Source of the DNA: Emticicia sp.
GTDB taxonomy: Bacteria; Bacteroidota; Bacteroidia; Cytophagales; Spirosomataceae
Length of the DNA: 51,914 nt
Assembly (NCBI GenBank): GCA_023254245.1
Contig: JALQYE010000005.1
Location: 1 to 51,914, forward strand
Direction: 5' to 3'
Shown here: piece by piece, positions 34,901-41,210 of the stretch
Numbering within the stretch: the first letter of the stretch is position 1
Layout of the letters: every line of letters begins with the position of its first letter
Made by a program: the position numbers and the translations under genes
The notes under the pieces: model-generated
What the model saw: the letters and a program-made list of their open reading frames with translations, nothing else
Told to the model about the DNA's origin: nothing
Database searches by the model: none

Positions 34901-35035
34901 GGCATCGGTTCTGAAACTTCAAAACCTTTGGCCATTGTGGTAATTGGAGGATTAATAACTGCCACAGTTCTAACATTGCTTGCCTTTCCGATAATTTTTT
35001 ATGTTTTTTATCGAGAAAAACTATCAGAAAATTAA
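31937..35035 (+). CDS. Heavy-metal efflux RND pump, CzcA/CusA family
   Basis: The 1032-residue inner-membrane pump has the HME-RND motif DFGIIVDGAVVMVE in TM4, with Asp396, Asp402 and Glu409 for proton relay. This form resembles CzcA-type divalent cation pumps (Zn, Co, Cd, Ni) rather than the VDAAIVMIEN form of Cu/Ag CusA proteins; the usual final Asn is Gly here. FPDVTNTQITIITQWPGRSA (43-62) is a family hallmark. It has its own triple-repeat promoter and a real Shine-Dalgarno site. Its natural partners are the TolC-like and adaptor genes at 22674 and 23972, separated from it by the HAE-1 operon. A terminator follows at 35050. Confidence 0.95.
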   Translation: MNKFIKGILSFSLKNKYFIFFATLLAVIGGWIAYQNTPIEAFPDVTNTQITIITQWPGRSAEEVEKFVSIPIEIGLNPVQKKTDIRSTTVFGLSVVKVMFEDGVDDAFARQQINNLIGSVSLPEGVDPDIQPPYGPTGEIFRYTLESKDRTVKELKTLQDWVVERQLKGVAGVADVVSFGGEVKTYEISANPHLLADYDVTPLQLYQAVANSNVNVGGDVIEKNSEAYVVRGIGLLKGVNDIEKIIIKSANGVPITVKNVATVTESALPRLGQAGRDAQNDVLECIVVMRKGENPSQVIENVKAKIEELNTSILPKDVKVNTFYNRETLINFATHTVTHNLLEGILFVTCIVFLFMADWRTTVTVSIVIPLALLFSFICLRLKGMSANLLSMGAIDFGIIVDGAVVMVEGIFVVLDNLSHQIGMERYNKLSKLGIIRKTGTEMGKAIFFSKLIIITCLIPIFSFQKVEGKMFSPLAWTLGFALLGALIFTLTLVPVLASILLKKNVREKHNPFVLFIEKWVMRGFNFVFLHKRKTLLVTVIVVAVGLFNFKFLGSEFLPELNEGSIYVRASMPMNIALNESVRYTNDMRQVFRSFPEVKGVMSQTGRPNDGTDPTGFYNIEFLVDIFPQEDWKRDISKEQLIAQMQERLKRFTGVNFNFSQPIMDNVEEAVSGVKGSIAVKIYGQDLVLMEKKAKEVYNQLATVRGIEDLGVIKNIGQPELRIELDEDKLALYGIQKGDAQAVIEMAIGGKAATQIYEGERKFDLRIRFQQEYRKSESEIGDLLIPTMNNTQIPLKEIAKIYYNTGPILVFREANQRFNAVKFSVRGRDMGSAIAEAQQKVNTHVKLPNGYSMKWAGDFENQQRATNRLMQVVPVSLLLIFLILFVLFGNIKDAGIVLVNVPFAIIGGIASLLISGTNFSISAGIGFIALFGICIQNGVILISVFKKNLHERMSLTESITKGVVSRIRPVIMTAMMAAIGLIPAAVSHGIGSETSKPLAIVVIGGLITATVLTLLAFPIIFYVFYREKLSEN

Positions 35036-35049
35036 TTTGTTTTCTTTCG

Positions 35050-35083
35050 ATGGAGTTAAGTTTTTTACTTAACTCCATTTTTT
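35050..35083 (+). terminator. Intrinsic terminator after the CzcA-like gene
   Basis: ATGGAGTTAAGT (35050-35061) pairs perfectly with ACTTAACTCCAT (35067-35078) and runs into six T (35078-35083). Confidence 0.85.
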
Positions 35084-35106
35084 ATTCCTTCTTTACTGAA
35101 GTTTAC

Positions 35107-35114
35107 TTACTTTG
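35107..35114 (+). promoter_or_regulatory. -7-like box of the histidine kinase gene
   Basis: TTACTTTG differs from TAnnTTTG at one fixed position, 28 bases before the ATG at 35143. No triple repeat precedes it, so the kinase may be expressed constitutively. Confidence 0.35.
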
Positions 35115-35142
35115 TGAATCCTTACGTAAATCTTGATTAAAG

Positions 35143-36516
35143 ATGAAAATTGTTGACAAACAGACCATCCGAATACCGACTATTCTGAGTATTGCTCTCA
35201 TAATGTTTTCGGCCAATATCTACCTTTTTTACAGTAATTTCCGTGAAAATGAGTTTTATCTCTATCTCCGAAACAATGCCATTACTTTAGAGAAAATGAT
35301 TATCGATAAAGGGCTAAGTGGCGAAGACGTCAGAACGTTGGATGATATGAAAGAAAATATCTATACCCAAGAGCAATTTATCATTTATGACTCAACAGGA
35401 ACGGTGGTGTTCAAATCAAGGTATGCGGTTACGCACCTGACCGAAAATATTAGAAAAGAGGTTTTTAAGCATGAAGTAGAATTTAAGAAAGACGGTTACG
35501 AGCGAACCCTTTTTCTTAGTAGAAATAATAAATTTAAACGTTTGTTTATTATTGAAGCGGCGGGCTACGATTTGTCGGGCTTCAATAAACAAAGAAATCT
35601 TCTCTATATTCTGATTATCGGCTCAGCTTTATTGATAAGTATCATTACGCTTACTACCAGATATTATATCAGGAAAGACTTAAAACCGATTGGCCAGATT
35701 GCCAAACGTATGAAGAAAATTTCGAGCAAAAACCTTCAGTCTCGTATTCCTGAATCTAATTTGGATAACGAAATCGGGCAAATGGCTCATACATTTAATG
35801 ATTTGCTCGACCGACTTGATTATGCTTATACGCAACAACGCAATTTTGTGTCATACGTAACGCACGAGCTTCGCACACCATTGTCGATTTTGCTCGGTAA
35901 TGCTCAAGTGACACTTATGAAAGAGCGAAGTGTAGAAGAGTATAAACTGACAGTGGAAAATTTCCAGCTCGATATTAATAATATGATAAACTTGGTTAAT
36001 AGCTTGCTTGAGTTGGCTCGTATGAATGCCGACGCTCAATCAGTGCCGTTTACCGAAGTGAGAGTTGATGAAGTGCTTTGGGCGGCTTCTGATTTAGTAA
36101 AGAAGAATCAACCAGAATATCATATCAATATCGAATTCGACCAAATTCCAGACAATGATGAGTCGATGATTGTCAGTGGAAATGCCGAATTGTTGGTTCT
36201 GGTTTTCAGGAATCTCATGGAAAATGCTTGTAAATACAGCAATAATAAGCGAGTTGAAACAAAGATATCGTATGATAGTAGCAAGGTGAAAATTGATTTT
36301 ATTGACGAAGGCGTAGGCATGACTCAGCAAGAAACTGAACATATTTTTGAGGCTTTTTACCGAAACGAAAAAACAAAAGAAATCTCGGGGCATGGCATAG
36401 GCTTGCCACTTACCCAACGTATTGTTGAGATTCATTCTGGAAAAATTTCGGTTCAATCAGAAGAAGGAGTAGGGTCTGTCTTTACGGTTGAGTTTCCTAT
36501 TAAAACTACTTATTGA
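35143..36516 (+). CDS. Sensor histidine kinase (CusS-like)
   Basis: The 457-residue membrane protein has TM1 (about 12-31), a periplasmic sensor region (about 32-150), TM2 (about 152-172), a HAMP domain (about 175-228), a dimerisation/phospho-acceptor domain with His241 in SYVTHELRTPLSIL, and an ATPase domain (N box ENACKYSNN, G boxes DEGVGM and GHGIGLPL). It should autophosphorylate in response to a periplasmic signal, probably metal or envelope stress given the efflux context, and pass the phosphate to one or both response regulators (21823, 36959). It is the only kinase in the window. The periplasmic part has no His-rich metal site that I can see. Confidence 0.93.
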   Translation: MKIVDKQTIRIPTILSIALIMFSANIYLFYSNFRENEFYLYLRNNAITLEKMIIDKGLSGEDVRTLDDMKENIYTQEQFIIYDSTGTVVFKSRYAVTHLTENIRKEVFKHEVEFKKDGYERTLFLSRNNKFKRLFIIEAAGYDLSGFNKQRNLLYILIIGSALLISIITLTTRYYIRKDLKPIGQIAKRMKKISSKNLQSRIPESNLDNEIGQMAHTFNDLLDRLDYAYTQQRNFVSYVTHELRTPLSILLGNAQVTLMKERSVEEYKLTVENFQLDINNMINLVNSLLELARMNADAQSVPFTEVRVDEVLWAASDLVKKNQPEYHINIEFDQIPDNDESMIVSGNAELLVLVFRNLMENACKYSNNKRVETKISYDSSKVKIDFIDEGVGMTQQETEHIFEAFYRNEKTKEISGHGIGLPLTQRIVEIHSGKISVQSEEGVGSVFTVEFPIKTTY

Positions 36517-36517
36517 G

Positions 36518-36575
36518 GTTTAACTAAGTTTTAATTTTGGTTTGAAATGCCTTTAAACACAACCCATTAGATTTG
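36518..36575 (+). promoter_or_regulatory. Triple 11-bp repeat promoter, site 5 (Lys/Glu-rich protein)
   Basis: GTTTAAC (36518), TTTTAAT (36529), GTTTGAA (36540) and a perfect -7 box TAGATTTG at 36568-36575. The box overlaps an upstream TTG start candidate at 36573 and so favours the ATG at 36630. Confidence 0.65.
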
Positions 36576-36629
36576 AATAGCAAAGCCAAACAGTGGTTTG
36601 GGACAATCAATTCTAAAATTTTTAAAGGT

Positions 36630-36869
36630 ATGAAAAAGAATCTTTTGTTGGCCGCAATGGTAGCCATTTTTGCCACAAGTGCATTTGCACAAATCACCCC
36701 ACAAGCCTCAAAAAAAGAAACAAAACTCGAAAGGAAAGAAGACCGAATCACGGAGCATAAAGCTGCTAATGAAGTAAAGAAAGAACATAAGGCTGCTAAG
36801 AAAGAGGAGAAGGTAACGCATAATGCAGCAGCGAAAGAAGTAAAAAAAGAAGCTAAACAAAGTAACTAA
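36630..36869 (+). CDS. Small secreted Lys/Glu/Ala-rich protein
   Basis: The 79-residue product has a signal peptide (about 1-21, ending SAFAQ) and a mature part made almost only of K, E, A, H, N and T in imperfect repeats (EHKAANEVKKEHKAAKKEEK). It would be a highly charged, disordered or helical periplasmic protein. No family is recognised; the composition recalls acid-shock Asr-type periplasmic proteins of Proteobacteria, without demonstrable homology. It lies between the histidine kinase and response regulator 2 and has a triple-repeat promoter, so it is probably a target of that system. A perfect hairpin (36914-36938) follows. Confidence 0.7.
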   Translation: MKKNLLLAAMVAIFATSAFAQITPQASKKETKLERKEDRITEHKAANEVKKEHKAAKKEEKVTHNAAAKEVKKEAKQSN

Positions 36870-36913
36870 AAACAATTGTTGAGTAACTTTGTTTCTCACG
36901 CACAAAACACGCG

Positions 36914-36938
36914 AGCAAGGTATAATTTATACCTTGCT
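36914..36938 (+). terminator. Perfect hairpin between the Lys/Glu-rich gene and response regulator 2
   Basis: AGCAAGGTATA (36914-36924) and TATACCTTGCT (36928-36938) form an 11-bp stem with a 3-base loop, 21 bases before the regulator ATG. The T-run is poor, so it might be a regulator operator instead of a terminator. Confidence 0.55.
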
Positions 36939-36958
36939 TCATTTATTTTAGAACTTTT

Positions 36959-37639
36959 ATGAAAATATTGATTGTTGAAGATGAACTCCGTTTGGCCGAG
37001 TTTATCAAACGTGGACTTGAAGAACACACCCATTTGGTAGATATTGCCAAAGATGGCGAAATTGGACTTAAAATGGCTTTTGATAATGATTATGACGTAA
37101 TCATTATGGATGTGAATATGCCAAAAATGAATGGTTATGATGTAACCCAGACCATCAGAAGCGAAAAGCAAAATACGCCAATTCTGATGCTTACGGCGAT
37201 GGGTACACTCGATGATAAAGCATTGGGCTTTGATGCAGGTATTGATGATTTCTTGGTGAAGCCATTTCAATTTCAGGAGCTTCTGATGCGGCTTAATGCC
37301 TTACATCGCCGTAGTGCAATGGTGCAGCATCAAGTGAAGCGAAATATAATGAAAGTAGCTGATTTAGAACTCGACCTAACGGCTCGTACGGTTGTGCGAG
37401 CAGGCAAAGATATTTTACTTACGGCCAAAGAATACGCCTTACTTGAGTACTTAATGATTAACCACAATAGAGTCGTATCAAGAGTAGATATTGCCGAAAA
37501 AATCTGGGATGCCGACCTCGACCCCTCCAGCAATACGATTGATACCTACATAAATTTTCTCCGCAAAAAAGTCGATAAAGATTTCTCTTCAAAACTTATT
37601 CATACCATCGTCGGGATGGGCTATATCTTAAAAGAATGA
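36959..37639 (+). CDS. OmpR/CusR-type response regulator 2
   Basis: The 226-residue protein has a receiver domain with Asp51 (IIMDVNMPK), acidic pair in VEDELRLAE and Lys101 (DFLVKPF), and an OmpR-type winged helix (about 128-225; ETIDTYINFLRKKVDKDF-like segment NTIDTYINFLRKKVDKDF). It is a close paralogue of regulator 1 (21823), with near-identical openings and recognition helices, so both probably read the same 11-bp repeats. It sits 440 bases after the kinase, with the Lys/Glu-rich gene in between. No triple-repeat site is seen directly upstream; transcription may come from the promoter at 36518. Confidence 0.93.
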   Translation: MKILIVEDELRLAEFIKRGLEEHTHLVDIAKDGEIGLKMAFDNDYDVIIMDVNMPKMNGYDVTQTIRSEKQNTPILMLTAMGTLDDKALGFDAGIDDFLVKPFQFQELLMRLNALHRRSAMVQHQVKRNIMKVADLELDLTARTVVRAGKDILLTAKEYALLEYLMINHNRVVSRVDIAEKIWDADLDPSSNTIDTYINFLRKKVDKDFSSKLIHTIVGMGYILKE

Positions 37640-37696
37640 TGTGGTTTAAGGTGTTGATAGTCAAATGTTTATACATATTTATCTTCTGTTTTTTAT

Positions 37697-37754
37697 TTTT
37701 AATCACTCTTTAATTTAATTTTTAGAAGCAATTAAGGTAATACTCATACTTTTA
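37697..37754 (+). promoter_or_regulatory. Triple 11-bp repeat promoter, site 6
   Basis: TTTTAAT (37697), CTTTAAT (37708), TTTTTAG (37719), and -7-like box TACTTTTA at 37747-37754. It lies 208 bases before the next coding start. Confidence 0.6.
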
Positions 37755-37759
37755 CATCA

Positions 37760-37836
37760 AGAAACAGTAATAGTGAATTTTCATAAAGGAATTTTAGGTT
37801 TTAAAACGCTGGTTTCTTATTAACCAGCGTTTTTTT
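37760..37836 (+). ncRNA. Candidate small RNA ending in an intrinsic terminator
   Basis: Transcription from the site-6 promoter should start near 37760 and meet the terminator hairpin at 37803-37833 (12-bp perfect stem AAAACGCTGGTT/AACCAGCGTTTT, seven T), giving an RNA of about 75 nt with no coding frame. The 5' part is A-rich and unstructured, open for base pairing. Inference from promoter plus terminator only. Confidence 0.35.
37803..37836 (+). terminator. Strong intrinsic terminator
   Basis: Perfect 12-bp stem (37803-37814 with 37822-37833), 7-base loop and T-tract 37830-37836. It could end response regulator 2 transcripts and also transcripts from the site-6 promoter. Confidence 0.85.
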
Positions 37837-37888
37837 AAGACATAGTTTTAGTCCATCAGTAATGGGTTTAGTTAGTTAGGGTTATAGT

Positions 37889-37925
37889 TCTCTGATTAAA
37901 ACCTGATTTTTAATCAGAGACTTTT
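37889..37925 (+). terminator. Hairpin upstream of the 115-residue protein gene
   Basis: TCTCTGATTAAAA (37889-37901) pairs perfectly with TTTTAATCAGAGA (37908-37920), loop 6 bases, followed by CTTTTTAG. It lies 38 bases before the coding start, so as a terminator it would block expression from the site-6 promoter. Confidence 0.65.
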
Positions 37926-37962
37926 TAGTCAATTGTTTTATCCCCAAATCATGTAGCACTAT

Positions 37963-38310
37963 ATGGAAACTGTTGTTTTAGCACCCGCTCAATTATTAAC
38001 TAAGAAGTATTCCGATAACCGAATGCTTAGTTTGAAACTCCAAATAGAACCATGGGCTTTTGAAACCCTCCACGAGTATTTTCCGAATGCAACCGAAACA
38101 GATTTTCATCGAATTAGACATCATTTGTCTGACTGCATCATGAAATTTCAGCAATTATTGACTGGAAAAATTCTACTCGGAACAGAAATTATGCTCGATT
38201 TCTTGAATGGTTTGCTCATTTTTGAAGTAAAAAATTACTCTCAAACACTCTATCAATATCAGGTAGAAGAAACCTACACATTAGATTTATCGAAAGTTGA
38301 ATTAAACTGA
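37963..38310 (+). CDS. Conserved-looking hypothetical protein, 115 residues
   Basis: I do not recognise this protein. It has no signal peptide or membrane segment, mixes alpha and beta segments, and includes LKLQIEPWAFETLHEYFPNA (about 24-43) and LTGKILLGTEIMLDFLNGLL (about 66-85). It is probably cytoplasmic. Two hairpins and a triple-repeat promoter precede it, and the DUF4136 gene with its own triple-repeat promoter follows after 19 bases. Ordinary codon use and the clean ATG support it as a real gene. Its link with the efflux regulon is by position and promoter only. Confidence 0.6.
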   Translation: METVVLAPAQLLTKKYSDNRMLSLKLQIEPWAFETLHEYFPNATETDFHRIRHHLSDCIMKFQQLLTGKILLGTEIMLDFLNGLLIFEVKNYSQTLYQYQVEETYTLDLSKVELN

Positions 38311-38328
38311 TAGTTCCGCTCAAGTTTC

Positions 38329-38386
38329 AATTAATAAGATTTTAATAAGGTTTTAAAATGGCTTCAATTTTCTACGATTTACTTTG
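38329..38386 (+). promoter_or_regulatory. Triple 11-bp repeat promoter, site 7 (DUF4136 gene)
   Basis: AATTAAT (38329), TTTTAAT (38340), TTTTAAA (38351), with -7-like TTACTTTG at 38379-38386. The box overlaps an upstream start candidate at 38384, favouring the ATG at 38444. Confidence 0.65.
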
Positions 38387-38443
38387 ATACAGAAAAACAA
38401 AACGAGTTTTGGCTTTAATTATCATTTTAAAATTAGTAAAAAA

Positions 38444-39007
38444 ATGAAAACCTTATTCCAAAAAGCCTTGCTCATCGGGATGATTGGGCTTGGCACTTCA
38501 ACACTCAAAGCACAAGTTGTTAGCAACGCCGACCACGCTGCAAACTTTAGTGACTATCACACTTTTGCGTGGATTCAACCTGACGTACAGGTACAAAATC
38601 CGATGTATAACAATGCTCTTATTACAAAGAATATCGAAAACGATGTCAATAAGGCACTGATTAATAAGGGTTTGCAAATCAATACACAAAACCCTGATTT
38701 ACTTTTCAAGTTTCGTACTTACACCGAAAAGGCAATCAGCAACAACGGCGGATATTCAATGGGCTATCCGATGATTGGTTATAGCCGATTCGGCCGAATG
38801 ATTGTGCCTTATTCAATGGGCTTTTGGGGTGGATATGCTTTCGGGCCATATTCCTACACACAAGGAACATTGGTTATTGAAGCCATTGATGCAAAAACGA
38901 ATCAATTAGTGTGGCAAGGAGGGGCATCGGGAAGTATTTCACCAAAACGAATCGAAAAACTAATTGCCAAAGGAGTAAATAAAATTATGCTGAAATATCC
39001 TGCATAA
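38444..39007 (+). CDS. DUF4136 family secreted protein
   Basis: The 187-residue protein has a signal peptide (about 1-24, ending TLKAQ) and the DUF4136 pattern: FSDYHTFAWIQPD near the N-terminus, KNIENDVNKALINKGLQ, DLLFKFRTYTEK, then a Gly/Tyr-rich stretch and TLVIEAIDAKTNQLVWQGGA near the end. The family is periplasmic or outer-membrane associated and of unknown role. Usual members carry a lipobox Cys; this one does not. The ATG at 38444 is favoured over 38384, which lies in the -7 box. Probably part of the triple-repeat regulon. A terminator follows. Confidence 0.82.
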   Translation: MKTLFQKALLIGMIGLGTSTLKAQVVSNADHAANFSDYHTFAWIQPDVQVQNPMYNNALITKNIENDVNKALINKGLQINTQNPDLLFKFRTYTEKAISNNGGYSMGYPMIGYSRFGRMIVPYSMGFWGGYAFGPYSYTQGTLVIEAIDAKTNQLVWQGGASGSISPKRIEKLIAKGVNKIMLKYPA

Positions 39008-39017
39008 GCGTAATTCC

Positions 39018-39069
39018 AAAAAACTGGCGAACTTTTGAAGGTAACCCTTCGGCTGTTCGCCAGTTTTTT
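39018..39069 (+). terminator. Intrinsic terminator after the DUF4136 gene
   Basis: AAAAAACTGGCGAAC (39018-39032) pairs with GTTCGCCAGTTTTTT (39055-39069), 15 bp, ending in six T. Confidence 0.85.
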
Positions 39070-39159
39070 AATGGCTTTTTAATTGATATGCGGCACCTAC
39101 CACCCAACTACTTTTATTAGTAAAACGTAAAACTATCATGTGTACTAACCTTAATCAAA

Positions 39160-40023
39160 ATGCAAACAATCATCGAGTACTTCAATTCTGCTCCCGATTC
39201 TCATCGGATTCTTTTACTTACCTTATCATTTTTTATTTTATGGAATCTTGAAACTATTTTCAATCTCAGTAAAGAGCCAAACCGACTCAAGCATTTACGG
39301 CTGAATGCAACTTTTATGATTACGGCTGCTCCAGTTCAGTTTCTATTGGGAATATTGATGAATTTTACTTTACGCTGGACAAACGCTCATCATTTCGGAA
39401 TTTTTCATAGAGTTACTATTAAGAATCCGTTATTACTTTTTCTTGCAACATTCTTTTTTTTAGATTTCTGTGAATACACCTACCACGTATTGATGCACAA
39501 AGTAAAAACTCTTTGGCGATTTCATTTGGTGCATCATGCCGATACCGAATTAGATGTTTCGACAACTTTACGCGAGCATCCAGGCGAAACAACTATTCGC
39601 TTATTATTCACCACATTATGGGTATTTTTGGGCGGGGTTTCTCTTTGGACGCTTATTTTTAGGCAGTTCATTCAAATTGTTTCAAACGTAATTGCCCACG
39701 CCAATTTTCGAATTCCCGAAAAGTCAGATAAATTAATTAGTTTATTGTTAGTTACTCCAAATTTTCATCATGTGCACCATCATTATCTTCAGCCATATAC
39801 CGATAAAAATTATGGTGATGTGTTAAGTATTTGGGATAGGATTTTTGGTACTTACGCTCACTTACCAAAAGATAAAGTGATTTTTGGAATTGATACTCAC
39901 TTTCAGACTTGCAAGATTAATACATTTGGGAAATTATTGCGTTTGCCGATGGTTTACATCAAAAGCACTCGCTCCAGTTCTTTAGTAGATGCTACTCAAG
40001 AGAATGATTTAATTGATGCGTAA
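39160..40023 (+). CDS. Sterol desaturase / fatty acid hydroxylase family protein
   Basis: The 287-residue membrane protein has about four hydrophobic segments and the His clusters of the di-iron fatty acid hydroxylase superfamily: HVLMH (about 109-113), HLVHH (about 122-126), and HFHHVHHH-type NFHHVHHHYL (about 204-213). Such proteins hydroxylate or desaturate membrane lipids using O2; the substrate is unknown. In Bacteroidota they may modify ornithine lipids or carotenoids, but nothing here decides. The stop overlaps the next gene by 8 bases, so the two form an operon. Confidence 0.88.
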   Translation: MQTIIEYFNSAPDSHRILLLTLSFFILWNLETIFNLSKEPNRLKHLRLNATFMITAAPVQFLLGILMNFTLRWTNAHHFGIFHRVTIKNPLLLFLATFFFLDFCEYTYHVLMHKVKTLWRFHLVHHADTELDVSTTLREHPGETTIRLLFTTLWVFLGGVSLWTLIFRQFIQIVSNVIAHANFRIPEKSDKLISLLLVTPNFHHVHHHYLQPYTDKNYGDVLSIWDRIFGTYAHLPKDKVIFGIDTHFQTCKINTFGKLLRLPMVYIKSTRSSSLVDATQENDLIDA

Positions 40024-41197
40024 CTACCTAACATCGGCTTTTATTTTATGCTGTTTATTCAATACAAATGCTCAGAAAATCGACACAAATAAAGTAGTTT
40101 TGGTTGATGTAGGAGATGTTTGGAATCGAATAAAAGACAAAAAATATAAGATAGATACTTCTAAGGCAGAAGTAGGTGTGCCATTATTTACGGTTTTACC
40201 TGGTTTTGGATACAGCCAATTGACGGGTTTTACGGTCTTAGTTGATGGTAATATATCGTTTTATACTTATCCAAAGACCAACATTTCGGTTATAAAAATG
40301 ACGCCCGAATATACACAGAAACGGCAGTTTACACCGATTCTGACCATGAGTATTTGGAGCAAAAATAATCGGTATAATTTTGTTTCCGATTGGCGATACT
40401 ATAAATACCACATCAAAGATTTTGGCTTAGGTAGTTTTACGAATGAAGATGTTTTTAATCAATTTAGTTATCGGTTTTTGAGGTTTCATCAAGTACTATC
40501 AAGGGCCATTACACCTGATTTGTTAATCGGTGTAGGGTATAATTATGATAAACATTATCATCTAAAACTGCTTGATAATCAGTTGATTACTAATGTCGAG
40601 AATTATGGTATAAGTCGCTTGGCCGTTTCGTCAGGTATTGTTTTAAATACGTTATTTGATTCTCGACGAAACGAAAATAGTCCAGTTGCAGGGGGCTGGT
40701 ACGGAAATATTTCGTTTACCCACAATACGAAGGCTTTGGGAAGTTCAACTAACTACAACTCACTATATGCTGATTTTAGGCATTATGTTACATTTCCTAA
40801 AACCTCAAAAAGTATTTTGGCCTTGTGGAATATTAATTGGCTGACTTTCGGTGGGAAAGCTCCGTATTTTGATTTACCCAGTACACTTTGGGATACTTAC
40901 GATAATGCAGGAAGAACGTTTATTCAAGGACGATTCAGAGGGAAAAATATGCTTTATTACGAAGCCGAATACCGATTCAATATCCTAAAAAATGAGTTAC
41001 TGGGTGGTGCTTTATTTATCAATAGTCAGACTTTTGCTGAGCCATCGAGTAATCAATTTTCAAGATTTTTGTATGGTTACGGTGGTAGCCTACGAACAAA
41101 AGTAAATAAAAAATCAAATGTGTATTTTATCTTATCTTATGGAGCAGGAAGTGGCGGTGCAAAAGGTTTTTTCTTTAATTTAGGCGAAGTGTTTTAA
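40016..41197 (+). CDS. BamA/TamA-type (D15-like) outer-membrane barrel protein without POTRA
   Basis: The 393-residue protein has a signal peptide (about 1-19, ending NTNAQ) followed by a stretch of alternating beta-strands to the end (GYSQLTGFTVLVDG, LNTLFDSRRNENSPVAGGWY, YYEAEYRFNILKNELLGGAL), the pattern of the Omp85 bacterial surface antigen barrel, with no POTRA domains. Short Omp85-like barrels of this type are common in Bacteroidota and of unknown role. It starts at ATG 40016 inside the 3' end of the hydroxylase gene (8-base overlap); a TTG one codon earlier is less likely. It is 13 bases upstream of the DUF2147 gene. Confidence 0.75.
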   Translation: MRNYLTSAFILCCLFNTNAQKIDTNKVVLVDVGDVWNRIKDKKYKIDTSKAEVGVPLFTVLPGFGYSQLTGFTVLVDGNISFYTYPKTNISVIKMTPEYTQKRQFTPILTMSIWSKNNRYNFVSDWRYYKYHIKDFGLGSFTNEDVFNQFSYRFLRFHQVLSRAITPDLLIGVGYNYDKHYHLKLLDNQLITNVENYGISRLAVSSGIVLNTLFDSRRNENSPVAGGWYGNISFTHNTKALGSSTNYNSLYADFRHYVTFPKTSKSILALWNINWLTFGGKAPYFDLPSTLWDTYDNAGRTFIQGRFRGKNMLYYEAEYRFNILKNELLGGALFINSQTFAEPSSNQFSRFLYGYGGSLRTKVNKKSNVYFILSYGAGSGGAKGFFFNLGEVF

Positions 41198-41210
41198 AAA
41201 TAGTGGTCGT

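Larger units (their letters stand above)
37640..37962. other. Gene-free stretch with regulated promoter and two hairpins
   Basis: These 323 bases contain the site-6 promoter (37697-37754), a strong intrinsic terminator (37803-37836) only about 45-80 bases after the expected start site, and a second 13-bp hairpin (37889-37920). No open frame of note is present. The layout suggests a small RNA, an attenuated leader for the gene at 37963, or both. Confidence 0.6.

Noticed and set aside
39065-39113. TTTTTTAATGG CTTTTTAATTG upstream of the hydroxylase gene as an eighth triple-repeat promoter
   Set aside because: Only two repeats are present, the first is part of the T-run of the DUF4136 terminator, and the nearest -7-like box (TACTTTTA) is out of the 50-bp phase.
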